Source: Takakia lepidozioides | Lineage: Eukaryota > Streptophyta > Takakiopsida > Takakiales > Takakiaceae | Assembly (NCBI GenBank): GCA_030704615.1 | Contig: CM060733.1 | Coordinates: 15,128,001-15,192,000 of the forward strand | Reading direction: 5' to 3' | Length of the DNA stretch: 64,000 nt | In this document: piece after piece, positions 1 through 11,701 of the stretch | How the letters are laid out: each line of letters begins with the position of its first letter | How positions within the stretch are numbered: position 1 is the first letter of the stretch | Position numbers and translations under genes: made by a program | Notes under the pieces: generated by a model | What the model was told of the DNA's origin: nothing | Database searches by the model: none | What the model saw: only the letters and a program-made list of their open reading frames with translations

Positions 1-357
1 CCCCAAAACCCAGACTGTTGTGAACCTCGACCGATCTGCCCGAAACTTCCCAAGAATTGCGCGGCCTGGTAAGACCGGGCCGAGTCGGGCTCGCGCGGGG
101 CCGCGTTGGCACTAGCACGGTGCCCATGTGGAGATCGGCTATTGCAAGTCTACAACCTCTCTATTTTTGAGTAGAATCGTTGGAGTGGCTCTAAAAATGG
201 AGTTGCCAAATTGATGTGAGGATGAGAAGGAGAACCATCTTCCCCAAATAACTTAGTTGTGTGTGTGAGGGAGCTACAGTGCTTCCAACATCATATTCTA
301 GACCCTGCTGTCAGAGTGCAAGAGGGAATTTTTTATCTGTCTCGTGGACAAGGAGCA
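1..357. other. Intergenic, GC-rich first 120 bases
   Basis: The first 120 bases are rich in CG steps and clearly more GC-rich than the following kilobases. No coding segment with recognisable homology is visible. It could be the edge of a gene or repeat that lies mostly outside the window. Confidence 0.4.
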
Positions 358-672
358 ATGCAGTTGCCCAACCGAGCTTACTGCTTGGGATCGAACAAGA
401 CTGGGGTGACGTACTGTGTGGGATGTATAAGCGTTGTGTTGGTTGGGGTGGCTGCCATTGGTTTGCTAGTAGATATTTTGTATGTGATCGTGACGAGTGC
501 AATGAGGGGGAAACGGTTGAACCCCATTTGGTGGGTTGCGTACGTGGTGGGATTGGTGATGGGAATCGGATCCCTTGTTTTTTATATCGTTCACATTCGT
601 ATTTGCTTCGAGAGGAGACTGGAAGCCTCAAAAGCAGTCCACGCAGTGGATGAGGACTCAGACATGATATGA
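358..672 (+). CDS. Small hypothetical membrane protein or last exon, two TM helices
   Basis: An open frame of 104 residues starts at the ATG at 358 and ends at a TGA. It carries two strongly hydrophobic segments, about residues 16-42 (Gly/Val/Ile rich) and 54-77 (starting with an I-W-W motif), separated by a basic loop (RGKRLNP), then a charged tail rich in Asp/Glu. The bases just before Leu3 read TGCAG, so this may equally be the 3' exon of a longer gene whose start lies outside the window. I do not recognise the family. A two-helix membrane hairpin is the most that can be said. Confidence 0.35.
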   Translation: MQLPNRAYCLGSNKTGVTYCVGCISVVLVGVAAIGLLVDILYVIVTSAMRGKRLNPIWWVAYVVGLVMGIGSLVFYIVHIRICFERRLEASKAVHAVDEDSDMI

Positions 673-2090
673 AGCTTGCCGCGGAGATGCACTACAACTT
701 TGGGATCCTTTGCAAAGACCAAGAAAATTTAGGATGTAAGTTAGCACACAAGTTGAAAGTGTTGGAAGGAATTGAGTTGGCATCAAGGAGCCGAGTTGGA
801 AGCTCTAAAAATGTTTTGTCCCCTATTTTTGTTTACTCCATGAAGACATTTTGTTAGTACCTAATGACATGGAGAAATTGGAGATATTGGAGAAGAGATG
901 ATGAGAAAAAGGAAGAGAGAGGGAGAATACGCTCTATACTATGAGCATTTTAAGTATTCTGATTAGTAGGATTCATTATTCAATATCTGGGTAAGTTCAT
1001 CATTATATCATTGTTATCAAGTATCAACACGACAAATTAGTAGTTGAGAATGATCGAGCCGTCAATTACTACTCATATGTAAAACTTGTCTCTAGCATAA
1101 TCTTTTCTTTTGATGGAGTGGGGACCAATGTTGGGCGATTCTTAATTTTTTACATACTTGGGAAGGTGGGTTCTAGGATTCAGTTGGAATTTAAGATATC
1201 TGGTTGGGCTGGTTATTAGTTAGTAGCATATGTTTCAAATTTGAGACCTTCCCGATCTCAACTAAAACAACTTGCAATCATCTATAAGATTTTCAATTCA
1301 TGATGACCCAAGAGTGACATAAGGTTAGAAACCACATATTGGGTCTCTGTATCTAGGTGCAATTGATATTCCCCTTCATTGAGGCTTAGCGTCTATAGGT
1401 GAGAGTTCTCGAAAAATCTCAATTAGATAGATTTGTCAGAAATTTTCATAATCAAGTATAGATATATTAGTACAAAGTCTAAGTATAGTACAAGTACGAG
1501 CTAAGACCTGACACCCATTTATAATTATTATCCTCCAAATATTACAAGCTAGACAGTTTTAAAATAGACCTCAATTTCTATCATGATTTCTTGAATGCAT
1601 GAAGTTGTGACTTCAATTTTATTCTATTATATAGAATTGAAATGTTTTTCTCAATTTTAATTTTAGAGTTAAATTTTCATGTATTAATATATAATGGGGC
1701 TTCACACTACTAACTTGAAAAAGCATGGGCCGAGGCGTCCTCCTTTAAAAAAAAAATAGGGGTCTAGGGGTTTTCCTTTAGAATGTGAGCATAGAAAAAT
1801 GGAGACTTGAGCACAAAACACAGTAATAGGGTTCGAATGTTTTCACAGAAATGGAAAACAAGACAGAAATAGGGTCCCATTTACTACACGCAAATAGGGT
1901 TCTTACAATTATATCTGCAAATTATATGGTAAATATAACTATATTACTACATATAACAAATTTGATATTATTTGCAGAAATAACAATTATTGGAAGAAAT
2001 CTAATAAAACCCTCCTAATATCGTGAGACATACCAAAAAATATAATATAATGAGGAAACATAAGTTCTTACTTCGCTAATCACGGTAATT
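673..2090. other. AT-rich intergenic, no gene seen
   Basis: About 1.4 kb of AT-rich sequence with short A and T runs, for example near 1746-1757. No ORF with family resemblance, RNA gene or tandem repeat was found. Confidence 0.5.
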
Positions 2091-2115
2091 CTCTCTCTCT
2101 CTCTCTCTCTCTCTC
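2091..2115. repeat. (CT)n microsatellite
   Basis: Twelve uninterrupted CT dinucleotides plus one C. A simple repeat of this kind is common in plant UTRs and introns; no gene is attached to it here. Confidence 0.95.
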
Positions 2116-2327
2116 ACCCAAGTTACGCTGGCGAAATTTCAGTATTTCTGGCTTAGACTTGCCTAGAAATAAACACAAAAAGTTTTGCCGATGAAACTTT
2201 CGTAATTTACTCGGCCGTCGAGCTCCACATGACATTGGAAATTCTTGAGTGAACCCAGCCATTTTTTTAGCACCCGGCAAATTCCTTTTTCTGCGGACCC
2301 AGCTCCTCCCACATGGAAGGACGCTCT

Positions 2328-2772
2328 AATTCCTGGACCACTCTAGAATCAACTGGGCCCACCTAAACTTTGGGGGCTTATTAGCTTACTGTTGCTACTA
2401 TTTAATAGATTGATGTTTGGGGTTTTTTTTTTCTTGGGCCCTGCCTCTGCAGAACTCCCAATAACTTAGTAAGTAGCAAGAGGGGGGGCCTCTCCTTTAT
2501 ATACCTCTTAGGCCGGTGAGACCTTCTAGAAGTCCGCAAGTGGTAGAAGGCCCTGACACATGTCACCCCTACAAACCCCCTTACTGGGATGTGGCGGCTA
2601 AACAATCCTCTATTTAATACCTTTCCCCTTCTTGCCGTCTTTTTTTGGACCCCTTCATTTCTTGAAATCCCTCTATGCATGCCTTATTATATAAGCCCCC
2701 CTTTTTAATTTCTGGACCACTCTAGAATGAACAGGGCCCACCCAAACTTGGGGGGCTTATATAGTAACTGTG
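2328..2772. repeat. Pair of about 65-bp direct repeats flanking about 310 bp
   Basis: The segment starting at about 2328 (key words GGACCACTCTAGAAT, GGGCCCACC, GGGGGCTTAT) recurs at about 2706-2772 with a handful of substitutions. The roughly 310 bases between them contain no coding potential. This may be a local duplication, or an insertion bounded by terminal direct repeats, but no TG...CA ends or primer-binding site that would support an LTR was seen. Confidence 0.6.
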
Positions 2773-2962
2773 TTTTTAGAGGAAAAGCCCAAGTTCGGGC
2801 TCACAAGACTTGCTTCATGCTACTATAATTGGCATTAACACTACTTATCTCTACTTACAGAATTCGCCGTTCTGCCTTTCTAGTTCTAGTTTCATGCATA
2901 AATGCATAAAGAAAATATAGATAGGATGCTAACTGACTACACGAAATTTCCATCCACGCAGA

Positions 2963-3034
2963 GGGTCATTGTGAGAATCGAACTCACGACCTCTTGCACC
3001 CGAAGCAAAAATCATACCACTAGACCAAATGCCC
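2963..3034 (-). tRNA. tRNA-Pro(CGG), with one acceptor-stem mismatch
   Basis: On the minus strand a 72-nt cloverleaf begins GGGCATTTGGTCTAGTGG, as in plant nuclear proline tRNAs. The anticodon loop is TTCGGGT (anticodon CGG), closed by a TTTGC/GCAAG stem. The T arm is perfect: GTGAG, loop TTCGATT, CTCAC. The 3' acceptor strand AATGACC pairs with GGGCATT except at the third position (G opposite A). There is no T run close downstream for Pol III termination. It is either a functional gene with one mismatch or a young pseudogene. Confidence 0.75.
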
Positions 3035-3521
3035 GCACAATCAACGATAGTGTGATTGATTTTTTATTATAGCGAAAAGTGATGATAGGGACGGTGAAGG
3101 CATAATTAAAGTCTGTGACACGTGTCGGAAGGGCTTGAAGGTGAGAACGAACGGGAGATGGACAAATGGCGAGGTGCCACGGGGGTTTGTGGGTTCGTCT
3201 CGCTAGCGAAATTATAGTGTTGACGGCCAGCTTCTCAACATGACATTAGACATGGTTATAAACACTTGTCTTCAGTCTGGACTAGTGGTGGTCTTATGAT
3301 TCCTGTGAGGCTTTGAGATGCGCTGTGGAGTGACAATTCTCTAGTCTGCCCTGTGCTGCATTCCATGGTTCTCTCATGGGTTTGAACTTTTGCGCGTTTG
3401 CAGTTTTGTAGTGGGCTTGGGGCCTCAGGCATATCATCCAGATATCAATTCAAATGGAAGCCTTGGTTTGGCATGATCAAAGGCCATTCCTACATTGATG
3501 TAGCGACGAACTCCCTATCCA

Positions 3522-6500
3522 AGTGATCGAGGTTCAACCACTTGCTGCTAAGGAGTCTACAAAGGTGCCTTTCAGCACTGGAGCTGGATCCCAACAACAT
3601 CACAGCCAAGGAGAACGTGCTTGTACTTCCACTCCCCTCTTTACTGTCAGCTACTTGTTGGGCTTTTCCCCAAGGTAGAGGCAGCATGTTCAATTATGAA
3701 GATAGTATGATCTTCAAATGAAAAGTTGGTTTGTCATTACTGGCTGAACTCACTTGTCAAGCTTTTGTGGGCAAAGCCCTGGCTTGCTTGTTGTTGGGTA
3801 CCAACATAAGGGCTTAGGAGGGCTGTGTAAAACACATCAGCATCTGGAGTGCGCTGGAAGAGCAAGACGGATAAACCTTCGCTGCCACAGAGGTAGAAGC
3901 TTGCTGCTCTTGGGAGTCCCTGAGAACCATGGCTTGAGATATTGTGTTCTTTTTGTCTCCCAGGCAACTGATGGAGCAGCAACAACAGCAGCGACAGGAT
4001 GCCAACCGACCTGGTCAGGTGTGTGAGCTGATATTTTATCTCATCACCATTTTGGTCCCTGTGCTTTCAACTCTTTCGGGCCCTATCCAGTAGGTTTACA
4101 TGACTGTTTATGCTCTAATGCTGCTTCTTCCTTTTTCTTTTGTCCAGGACAAGGCCAGTAGCTTCATAAACATTGATGAGTGCTTACTTGATTAATTTCA
4201 ACCTAGTTCGTCGTTATCAACAATGGACTCCATTATAACGAGGAACAGCATTCATGTATGGGTTGAGTCAGGTGGGGTTAGTTAAAGCAATGTGGCACAT
4301 GTTGTATGGCTAAAACTGGCCTTGACGCTGCTTAAGTGTGGTCTATAACTCTTAAATCTAGGACAGAAGAAGAACGGAAGGGGAGAATATTGTCATAGAA
4401 AGAAGTGCACCTGATTCTTGTGATTGGTTGTAGATCTATCACTTGAGTTTTCAGTCGGATTGAATGTCTTGACGGATCTCAAAACTATTTCTGAACCAGC
4501 GATCTCAACTAATCAGCAGGGTGCAATACCTGGGTTTGGAGGGCAATTGCCCAGAATTATGCAGCTGCCACCAGAGATGGCCAACCTAATTCCAGGCATC
4601 ATGAACTTGGCAGCCCAATTAGGCCCAAAGCAACAATCAGAGAATTTTCTGCAGGGTGCAGCTACTGGTGTAAACCAGGGTAATAGTGTCGACCATGAAA
4701 ATTTGGATGAAAACATTCAAGTGAACGGTGTGGAGCTCCACCAAGACTTCAACAGGTGTCGATTCAAGGGTTCTAATTAAGACAATTAAAATGGTACGTG
4801 TTTTCAATTTATGTTGTAGATGACTGCAGTAGCTTTGTATCTCTTTTAATATGTAGAAGCAATGATGTCCTCTTGCAGATATCACAGTCAAGTATCGAGG
4901 AGCTTTGCCATGAATGGTGTTTGACCTGAAGGTCTGTAACTGTCATGCAGGATGGCAGGGGTTAATCATCAGTTTTGTGAGTCATCTGGTTTTCACAGAA
5001 GAGCAAGAAGGGAGTCTGCAAGATATCTTTGACTCTTGTGGGGATTGGAGGATGCTATGTAAGGCAGGGCACTGCGCATTTTGAACCAAGGAGAGATTTC
5101 GCCAGACTCCAGTTCTTATGTTTGTCTCTTGCAGGAGTGCATCAAAATGACAGGTCTAGAACATGGAAAGCAGGTGCATGCCCACATTGTCAAAAGGGGA
5201 TTCAAGCCAACATCTTTCTATACAACACCCTCATCAACATGTATGCCAAGTGTGAGAGCATTGTGGATGCATGCTTAGTGTTTGACAATATGCCTGAACG
5301 ATTTGTGTTACATGGACTACAGGATGACGGGGCATGGGTGTGGTAGAGAGGCCTTTGAGACCTTTGAGCTAATGATGGAGGAAGGGGTGACACCCAACCA
5401 GGTCACGTTCATTTGTGCTCTCAAGGTGTGTGCAATCCTAGGAAATCTGAAGAGGGCAAAGAGGTCCATGCTGACATCAAAGCTGGAATTGTGCCAGGCA
5501 TTATTCTGGACCATGCCCTTGCTGCAATATATGCCAAATGTGGGAACATAAAGGATGCACAAAGGGTGTTCACTACTATGGCTTGACAGGATGTGGTTTC
5601 CTGGAGTGCAATGATCACAGGGTATGCTCAGCATGGGTGTGATAAGGAGGCTTTGGAGACCTATGAGGAGATGATACAGGAAGGGCTAATGCCCATCTAG
5701 ATCTTCATTTGCGTTTTCAATGCATGTGGTGGCCTGGCAGCCCTGGAAAAGGGCAAAGAAGTCCATGCTGACATTATGAAAGCTCGAATTGATTCAGATA
5801 TTATTCTGGAGGATGCCCTTGTCGACATGTATGCCAAATGTGGGAACATAAAGGATGCTCATCAAGTGTTCTTTAATATGGCTCAGTGTGACATGGTCTC
5901 ATGGAATGGCATGCTCACAGGATATGCTCAGCATATGGTTTGGTAGGGAGGCTTTGGAGACATAGGAGCCCATGGTAAGGGAAGGGGTGATGCCCAATCA
6001 GGTCACATTTGTTTGCATTCTCAATGCTTGTGCCAGCCTGGTAGTGCTTGCGCACATGAAACGGGAAGGGGTGTTGCCTAACCAGGTCACGTTTGTTTGT
6101 GCTCTCCAGGCATGTGCCAGCCTGGGAACCGTGGAAAAGGGTAAAGAAGTCCAATGCTGACATCATTAAAAGCAGCATTGTGCAAGATATTATTCTGGAG
6201 AATAGTCTTATCAACATGTATATAAAGTGCGGTGACATAAAGGATGCACTCTGAGCATTTGACAATGTGGCTCAACAAAATGTGGTCTCAGATAGTGTAT
6301 CAGAGGATATGCTCAGCGTGGGTGTGGTAGGGACGCTTGGAAGATCTATGAACAAATGATAGGGGAAGGGGTGAAGCCTCACCAGAGCACATTTGTTTGC
6401 GTCCTCCATGCATGTGCCAGCCTGGCCGTCCTGGATAAAGGCAAAGAGGTCCATGAGGATTACTAACAAGATGTAGGGGTACTGCTATCACTCATATGAC

Positions 6501-6975
6501 AGATGCCCTGGTTCCTGTGGAATTTGGCATGCAAATTTTTGGACATTGTAACCCAAAGAGTTAGGCAAAGTAAGGACCAAATAAATTGGGCAGTGTTTCT
6601 GTTTCCTGCCAGGGATCCCACCTTATTTGGTACTCGTGGACTTTCGTTTGCTTATTATGCTTTTTGTGGCTTTCTTATTGGCATTTGCGTCATTCTTTGC
6701 GATTGTTCTGACTTACAATCTTTGGTGGCCTTCTTGTCCCATAGGTATGATCGCACTGATATAGCATCCGTGCATTGCATTATATCAGGTGAAGTTCGAG
6801 ATGAAAGATTTTATCATCACTATCAATGGAGAGGAAGTACCTCCGCAGTTTCGCTGGGCTGATGCAATCTGTCTTCTCTATGTTTGGGGTGCCACTACCA
6901 CAGCCTCAGCCTCAGGCCAACCACCTTACTCAAATAGGCCGGCGCCTGGCCCTGGCCCATAATCCAGAACAAGGT
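3522..6975 (+). other. Exon-like pieces of an unidentified Gln/Pro-rich protein
   Basis: Several plus-strand segments look like exons of one low-complexity protein. At 3530-3680 an open stretch reads a polar Ser/Gln sequence and ends at CCCCAAG|GTAGAG. At 3964-4017 a CAG-preceded segment encodes a run of five Gln and stops at a GT. At 4515-4720 an open stretch carries Leu-Pro-Pro-Glu-Met and Gln-Leu-Gly-Pro motifs. At about 6850-6973 a CCGCAG-preceded segment encodes MQSVFSMFGVPLPQPQPQ and ends at ACAAG|GTTCGT. The style resembles ubiquitin-like/BAG6-type scaffold proteins, but that is only an impression. If these belong together, the PPR pseudogene at 5.1-6.5 kb lies inside an intron. No complete reading frame could be joined. 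Confidence 0.25.
5081..6480 (+). pseudogene. Pentatricopeptide repeat (PPR) pseudogene
   Basis: Successive 35-residue PPR motifs are recognisable: HGKQVHAHIVKRGF, LINMYAKC, ACLVFDNMPER, GVTPNQVTFICAL, DIILEDALVDMYAKCG and VSWNGMLTGYAQH. This is the P-L-S type repeat pattern of plant organelle RNA-binding proteins. The frame changes near 5210, 5295 and 5455. In-frame stops break it after the VFTTMA segment (5584), at about 5698 and after GYAQHMVW (5944), and the 3' third is riddled with stops. No intact start, E or DYW domain remains. It is a dead copy of a member of a very large plant family; the parent locus is not in this window. Confidence 0.85.
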
Positions 6976-6979
6976 TCGT

Positions 6980-9335
6980 CTGCAGGGACTGGGTGACAAC
7001 AAATCTTTGGATGTATCAAGGTATCACCAGGATGTGGAGGTGTATGTGAAATACACATACACTCAAGCAGGTATAAGTTATGAGTTCTGTTTGGACACGG
7101 CCAAAAGTCACTGTCTAGTTATGCGGGCCTTATGCAGTCTGTTCTGATCATGTGGAAGTGAAATCTGGTTGGTTCTACATGATGCTCCTTACCTTATTCA
7201 TGTTGTATTCTCCCATACTGGATCTCAGGTCACCTGGCGGCCATAGCCAAGGCTGGAATGAGGGAGTTCGGAAAAACTAAGTTATTTTCTTAAAGTAGCT
7301 CTTGGAGCCCAGAGGTTGTGGCCTTCAAGCCTTGCCAAGGAAGGTTTACATGGAGACCTGTGCAAGTATATTATGGGCCACCAACCATTTATTAACTTTT
7401 AGCGAGACACATATGGGTCTCTTTCGTTTGGGGTAGGGTGGGGTAGGGTTGCAAGATTACTTCTGTAAAAGAGACTTTCAGGGCTTTCATCCTTGTGCCA
7501 TCACCTTATATTCTCTTGTGGCAAGTTGTGTGCACTCTATGGTAGCATGGTCCTTGGCAAATTCTACAGTAGTACAACATTATGAGAAGGGCCGATCCCA
7601 ACCCCAAAAGGGTGCAGTACGAGGAGAAGTGGCTCTTGTTTATACTGGTTTTTGGAGGAATCTTCTGACTCTCTCAGGAGCTCAGTGGGCAGTTTTGAAG
7701 ATGTCTTGCATTCTGTGTTTGCAGACTGTGTAAGAGGGGTGACCAGATCTCAGATGGAGTACTCGTAAACACCTACTGCCTGCATGAGTTGATATGAAAT
7801 AATTCAAGCAATGCACTACGATCCTTCTTCAACAAGTGGAGATGTATATATATAGAAACCTGCATATGTTAGTCCGTTCCCACAGAAAGATGGCGCCACT
7901 TTCATGAACTATTTCATCCTAAACATCTCTAGAGCATCGGGCCAGTCTTGAGCTGCATTATCGGCTGTGCTGATGAGCTATATAGATCTATCAAGCTGCA
8001 CTACTTTCAGTCGAACATATTTATAAGGACAAGAAGTTAGAAAATCCAAAATTGCTAAAGGAACATTATGTATTGACAGATATGTACAATTTGGCACGAA
8101 TTCAGGATATTGAACCGGAAACATCGTAGTGAACTGTCTGCTTGTATAGGTGATTGGCACAGCAAGCGGCCGTTAACGTCTCCACTCGAAATTCGTGTCG
8201 TCCGACATAGAGAAATAGCTCATTGAGGAGCTCGATCACTGCACGAACAGCAATTGAATCACAGTCCAAGATGTGCAGACCGAGAAAAGAAGCGAGAATG
8301 GCATCGAGAGCTGATTAAGTATACCTAACAAGGGAAAGGTTGTGAGCAACACGAATCAGTTCATCTCGGATAATTTCGAGGAACATCTACTACTCGCCTA
8401 CCAACTTACACGCTCGATCAAAAATCTAAAAACCGGAAAAGGCAGTGCACATCGAAATATCTAGAAATTGATGTTGCTCAGCAACCTTCCCTTGTATGGC
8501 CTTCTTAACCTGCGCCATGATGCCATTGTCATTCCTATTTTTAGTCTGTGCATCTTCAGGAAAATCTGTATCTATCGACGCGAAAATCGGAGGACCAGGC
8601 CTTCTGAGATCCTGACAGAGAGAGCTCAGGGACAAATACTACGTACTAGCTGAGAGTCAGCAACGCAATTGCGACAAATATTTTCTCACAAGAGTAGAGG
8701 AGCTGACTAGTCACGTCCGTGCATGGTGGAGCACTGGTTCGACTTTTACTGTCAAACACTGAAACCCAGATAAAATAAGAAACCATGGTCTATACTTGTA
8801 TAGAAGAAGAAGAAGTCTATAGAGACATAAGAATCTTATAAAAAATAGATGCGATTGAGAGTACTACTAGCGCCCGGACATCTGATTTGGGTCTCGATTC
8901 GAGTCCGAAGGACGATCAGAGACAAGTCTAAGATGTTTGAAACTTGGACGGAGATAGAGAATTCAGTCTTCAATATAACAGAAGCAATACTAGCTCTAAG
9001 CTGGAGTGTCTCATCTCTTAATCGACTCCACCAGAGCGAGACCAGAGATAACAGGATTAAGGTATTTCAAACCAGAGAGACCTAGACATGAGGGCATGTA
9101 GAGAAAATCGCAGACAAACCCAAGAGGAACAGATCTGATCTAAATCCTCCAGGCAGGGAGAGCGGGCCTAGAGAGATTTGAAGTTACATAAAAGAGTGAG
9201 TTAGAGAGTCTATGCATGAGGAGAGGAGCTTAATATAGGATTAGAGAGGGCAGCAGCGCAGTAAGGGGGCCGTTACAGGCATGTGTGTGCAGGGCTGGCT
9301 TGTAACCTTCTTGCAACATTGATTAGGCCTTCATC
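6980..9335. other. No gene recognised
   Basis: Moderately AT-rich sequence. A stretch around 7629-7680 resembles one at 45272-45325 (shared GAAGTGGCTCTT and following bases), suggesting a dispersed repeat fragment. The stretch 8760-9240 is purine-rich. No ORF here shows family resemblance. Confidence 0.4.
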
Positions 9336-9339
9336 ATAG

Positions 9340-9670
9340 CTGTAAGCAACCCGTCATTACGCTTAACGGCCAGCCAGGATCAACAGACTCAAACCGCGCG
9401 GTCAACCTCCGCGGTCGGGCGTACCACCGCCGGCCCGCTCCGCCTCGACGGCCCGGTCGCTTGTGAAGTGGAAGGACGGCGGGTTTACCGCACGGGTACA
9501 ACCCACGATGCGGGGTCACACGCGGCTCACCCGCCCGCGCTAACTGTGGTAACCATTTCCTCCGGTTACGCTGGGCCGCCCTGTATCTCGGCGGGTCAGT
9601 TGCTTGTAGAGGCGTTTGGATGGATGAGTCGTGAGGATAATTCGTCATCCATACGAAACGTCTGTTAGGT
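9340..9670. other. Isolated GC-rich, CpG-dense segment
   Basis: About 330 bases with many CGG, GCCG and CCGCGG words stand out sharply from AT-rich flanks. Both strands are open for about 100 codons here, but that is expected from GC bias and neither translation resembles a known family. It could be an unmethylated remnant, a promoter-like island, or transferred organellar or rDNA-like sequence; I do not recognise it. Confidence 0.45.
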
Positions 9671-9835
9671 GACGACTGGGGGCTTCCAAAATGAAGGTTA
9701 GGGCTTCACCCAAGGCTTCTACTCTGGGGGAGACTACCAATGTGGGTACTTATCAAGACGGCTAACTTATGGGGTAGAGTCGTGTTAGGGACCTATAAAC
9801 TACCTTGTATGACTTACTTTGGTACTGGTACAAAC

Positions 9836-11536
9836 CAGTGTTGTGCGAGTAATTTATTTATTTATTTAATGAAAGGCCTTTTAATCAAATAATAAACGAG
9901 GAATAAATAACGTCGAGGCCATTAGGAACAGGGCGAGGCCACTTCAGGGCCGCATGTGTCCACAGGTTCAGTCAACAGAGAATAACCAAGAGCTAACCAG
10001 CAGCCAAACTACGTGCAAGGAGCTATCCGCAGCCTAGCTAACAAGAAACAAGCAGGCAGGAGAGCTGCAAAACAGAAAGCTAAGCAGCAGCGGAGAAACC
10101 AACAGCCTATTCTAACAACAAGTGAATCACGCAGCCCCTTAAAAGAATTATCAAAATCTAAATGAGCCTAAGATTATGAACTTTGAAGCTTGCGATGCCG
10201 CCAGTTGATGTCTTCATCTCGCTCAGGGGGAGAGGACCAGTGGTTAGCAAGCCCGGGGAACACATGAGGACCATACCATGCCCTCATTGGAGAAGCCAGA
10301 GCAGAAAGTTCCACGCCAACCCCATGAGGAGTCAAATTCCTTGATGAGCTTGGAGCCAACAGAGAGAACATCTGAGTAAAGCTGCAAGCAACACCTCCCA
10401 TGCCTTGTGCCCTTCTGTTAGTAGATTAAAGAAAATACATTGTAGAGAAGCCTCAACAGAGGGGCTTGTACCAAAGTACAATTTAGCACAACAAGACTTC
10501 CGGATTTGCCAAAGGGAGAGTGAAATCAGGCAAGCCCATATAGCACACTTGGACCAAAGCTGTCCTTGATGAAGGTTAAGCAAGTGAATAGTGGGACTGG
10601 AAGCATCGACTGGTTTCCAAGCTTGGTACAGGGCTCTAACCGCGACCAGATGCAAGCAGCAAATCTGCAGTTGAAAAGGCAATGCTCCAAAGATTCGGTA
10701 ATCCCCTCATTACAAACACAACATGCAACTTGAGGATGAAAGGAGGAACCCATAGGGAGAATCATGTTGCCAATTTTCCATAGAAAGGCCGAGATCTTTG
10801 CTGCCCTCTGAGGAGCCCAAACATGCTTCCAAAAAGCCTCCCAGTTAATAAAAAAAAAAGGCATTAAGTGTAACCACTTATCAGCCCACTTGGCAGTGGG
10901 AACAGAAAGCCCCAAAGTAAGAGAATACCCCAACTTTGCAAAATACTTAAAGGGGAACTCGACCCGGCCAGTTCCACTCCCTGAATCGAAGGAAAGATCC
11001 ACCAGAGGGCAAGATTTATACCAAAAAAAGCATGTGCGAGCCCAAGGGGCTGGGTCTTTAGAAGGATTAGGTAGAGGGTCAATGCAACCAGATAAGCCAT
11101 CAACCACCCGAACAGAGAAGAGGCTGGCCAAAGGCCACGTGAGAGAGTCTAGGACAGTAACCTTCCAGAAATGAGAACCGAAAAACCAAGGCCATGACCA
11201 AAAAATCACCAGAGGAAAAAACAAGAAGGCGAGTAAATAGAGTCTTACTTATCCTTCGATAAAATAGAAATGAGAGGATTATTTATCCTCCAGGTAAGGA
11301 TAAAATATTTGTATGTCCACTTATTTATCTTACAGGTAAGAGAAAAATTGATTTATCTATATGGAAATGATTTATCCTTCAAGTAAATAAGAGTAAGGTA
11401 ATTCAAATTATTTATCCATCCGAATGGTAAGGATAAGGGTAAATAGAATAGGATAAATCAGAGAAAATCATTTATCATTATCCTGATATATCTGCCGGGT
11501 GTCAGGGTAAATGATTTATTGGCACAATGTTCACTA
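9836..11536. mobile_element. Non-autonomous hAT-like element, 1.7 kb, with LINE relic inside
   Basis: The 5' end begins CAGTGTTGTGCGAG and the 3' end, read inverted, begins TAGTGAACATTGTGCC, an imperfect terminal inverted repeat of hAT type. The flanking octamers GTACAAAC (9828-9835) and GTACAAAA (11537-11544) match 7 of 8, as expected of an aged hAT target-site duplication. The last 300 bases contain repeated TTTATCC/GGATAAA words, typical of hAT subterminal motifs. A minus-strand LINE fragment occupies most of the interior. Alternatively the flanking direct repeat (about 17 bp including CCAGTGTTGT) could be the LINE's own target duplication. Confidence 0.5.
10171..11224 (-). mobile_element. 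LINE ORF2 3' fragment (zf-RVT region)
   Basis: A 232-residue open frame and its frameshifted continuation encode the C-terminal region of a plant non-LTR reverse transcriptase. The reverse-transcriptase zinc-binding region is visible: a KISAFLWKIGN motif, then CCVCNEGITESLEHCLFNC, whose spaced Cys/His pattern defines zf-RVT. A tail with DINWRHRKLQSS follows before a stop. The RT catalytic domain is absent here and the frame shifts near 10530-10680, so this is a dead 5'-truncated copy. Related tails occur near 24870 and 38760. Confidence 0.85.
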
Positions 11537-11701
11537 GTACAAAACCAGTGTTGTTCTTGTATTACATTTTTCACGTACCACCCAAGTCTAAGTTTGTTTT
11601 TTTTTGTTTGTCCCAAGCAAGTTTAGTAGCAATGGTGAGGTCGTAGAATATATAGGTGAGAATTCATTATCCAAGGTCCAATTGCAGCGTGCTTTCCAGA
11701 T

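Noticed and set aside
2328-2772. LTR pair of a solo or short retrotransposon
   Set aside because: The repeats are only about 65 bp, lack TG...CA ends and a primer-binding site, and enclose no gag or pol trace.
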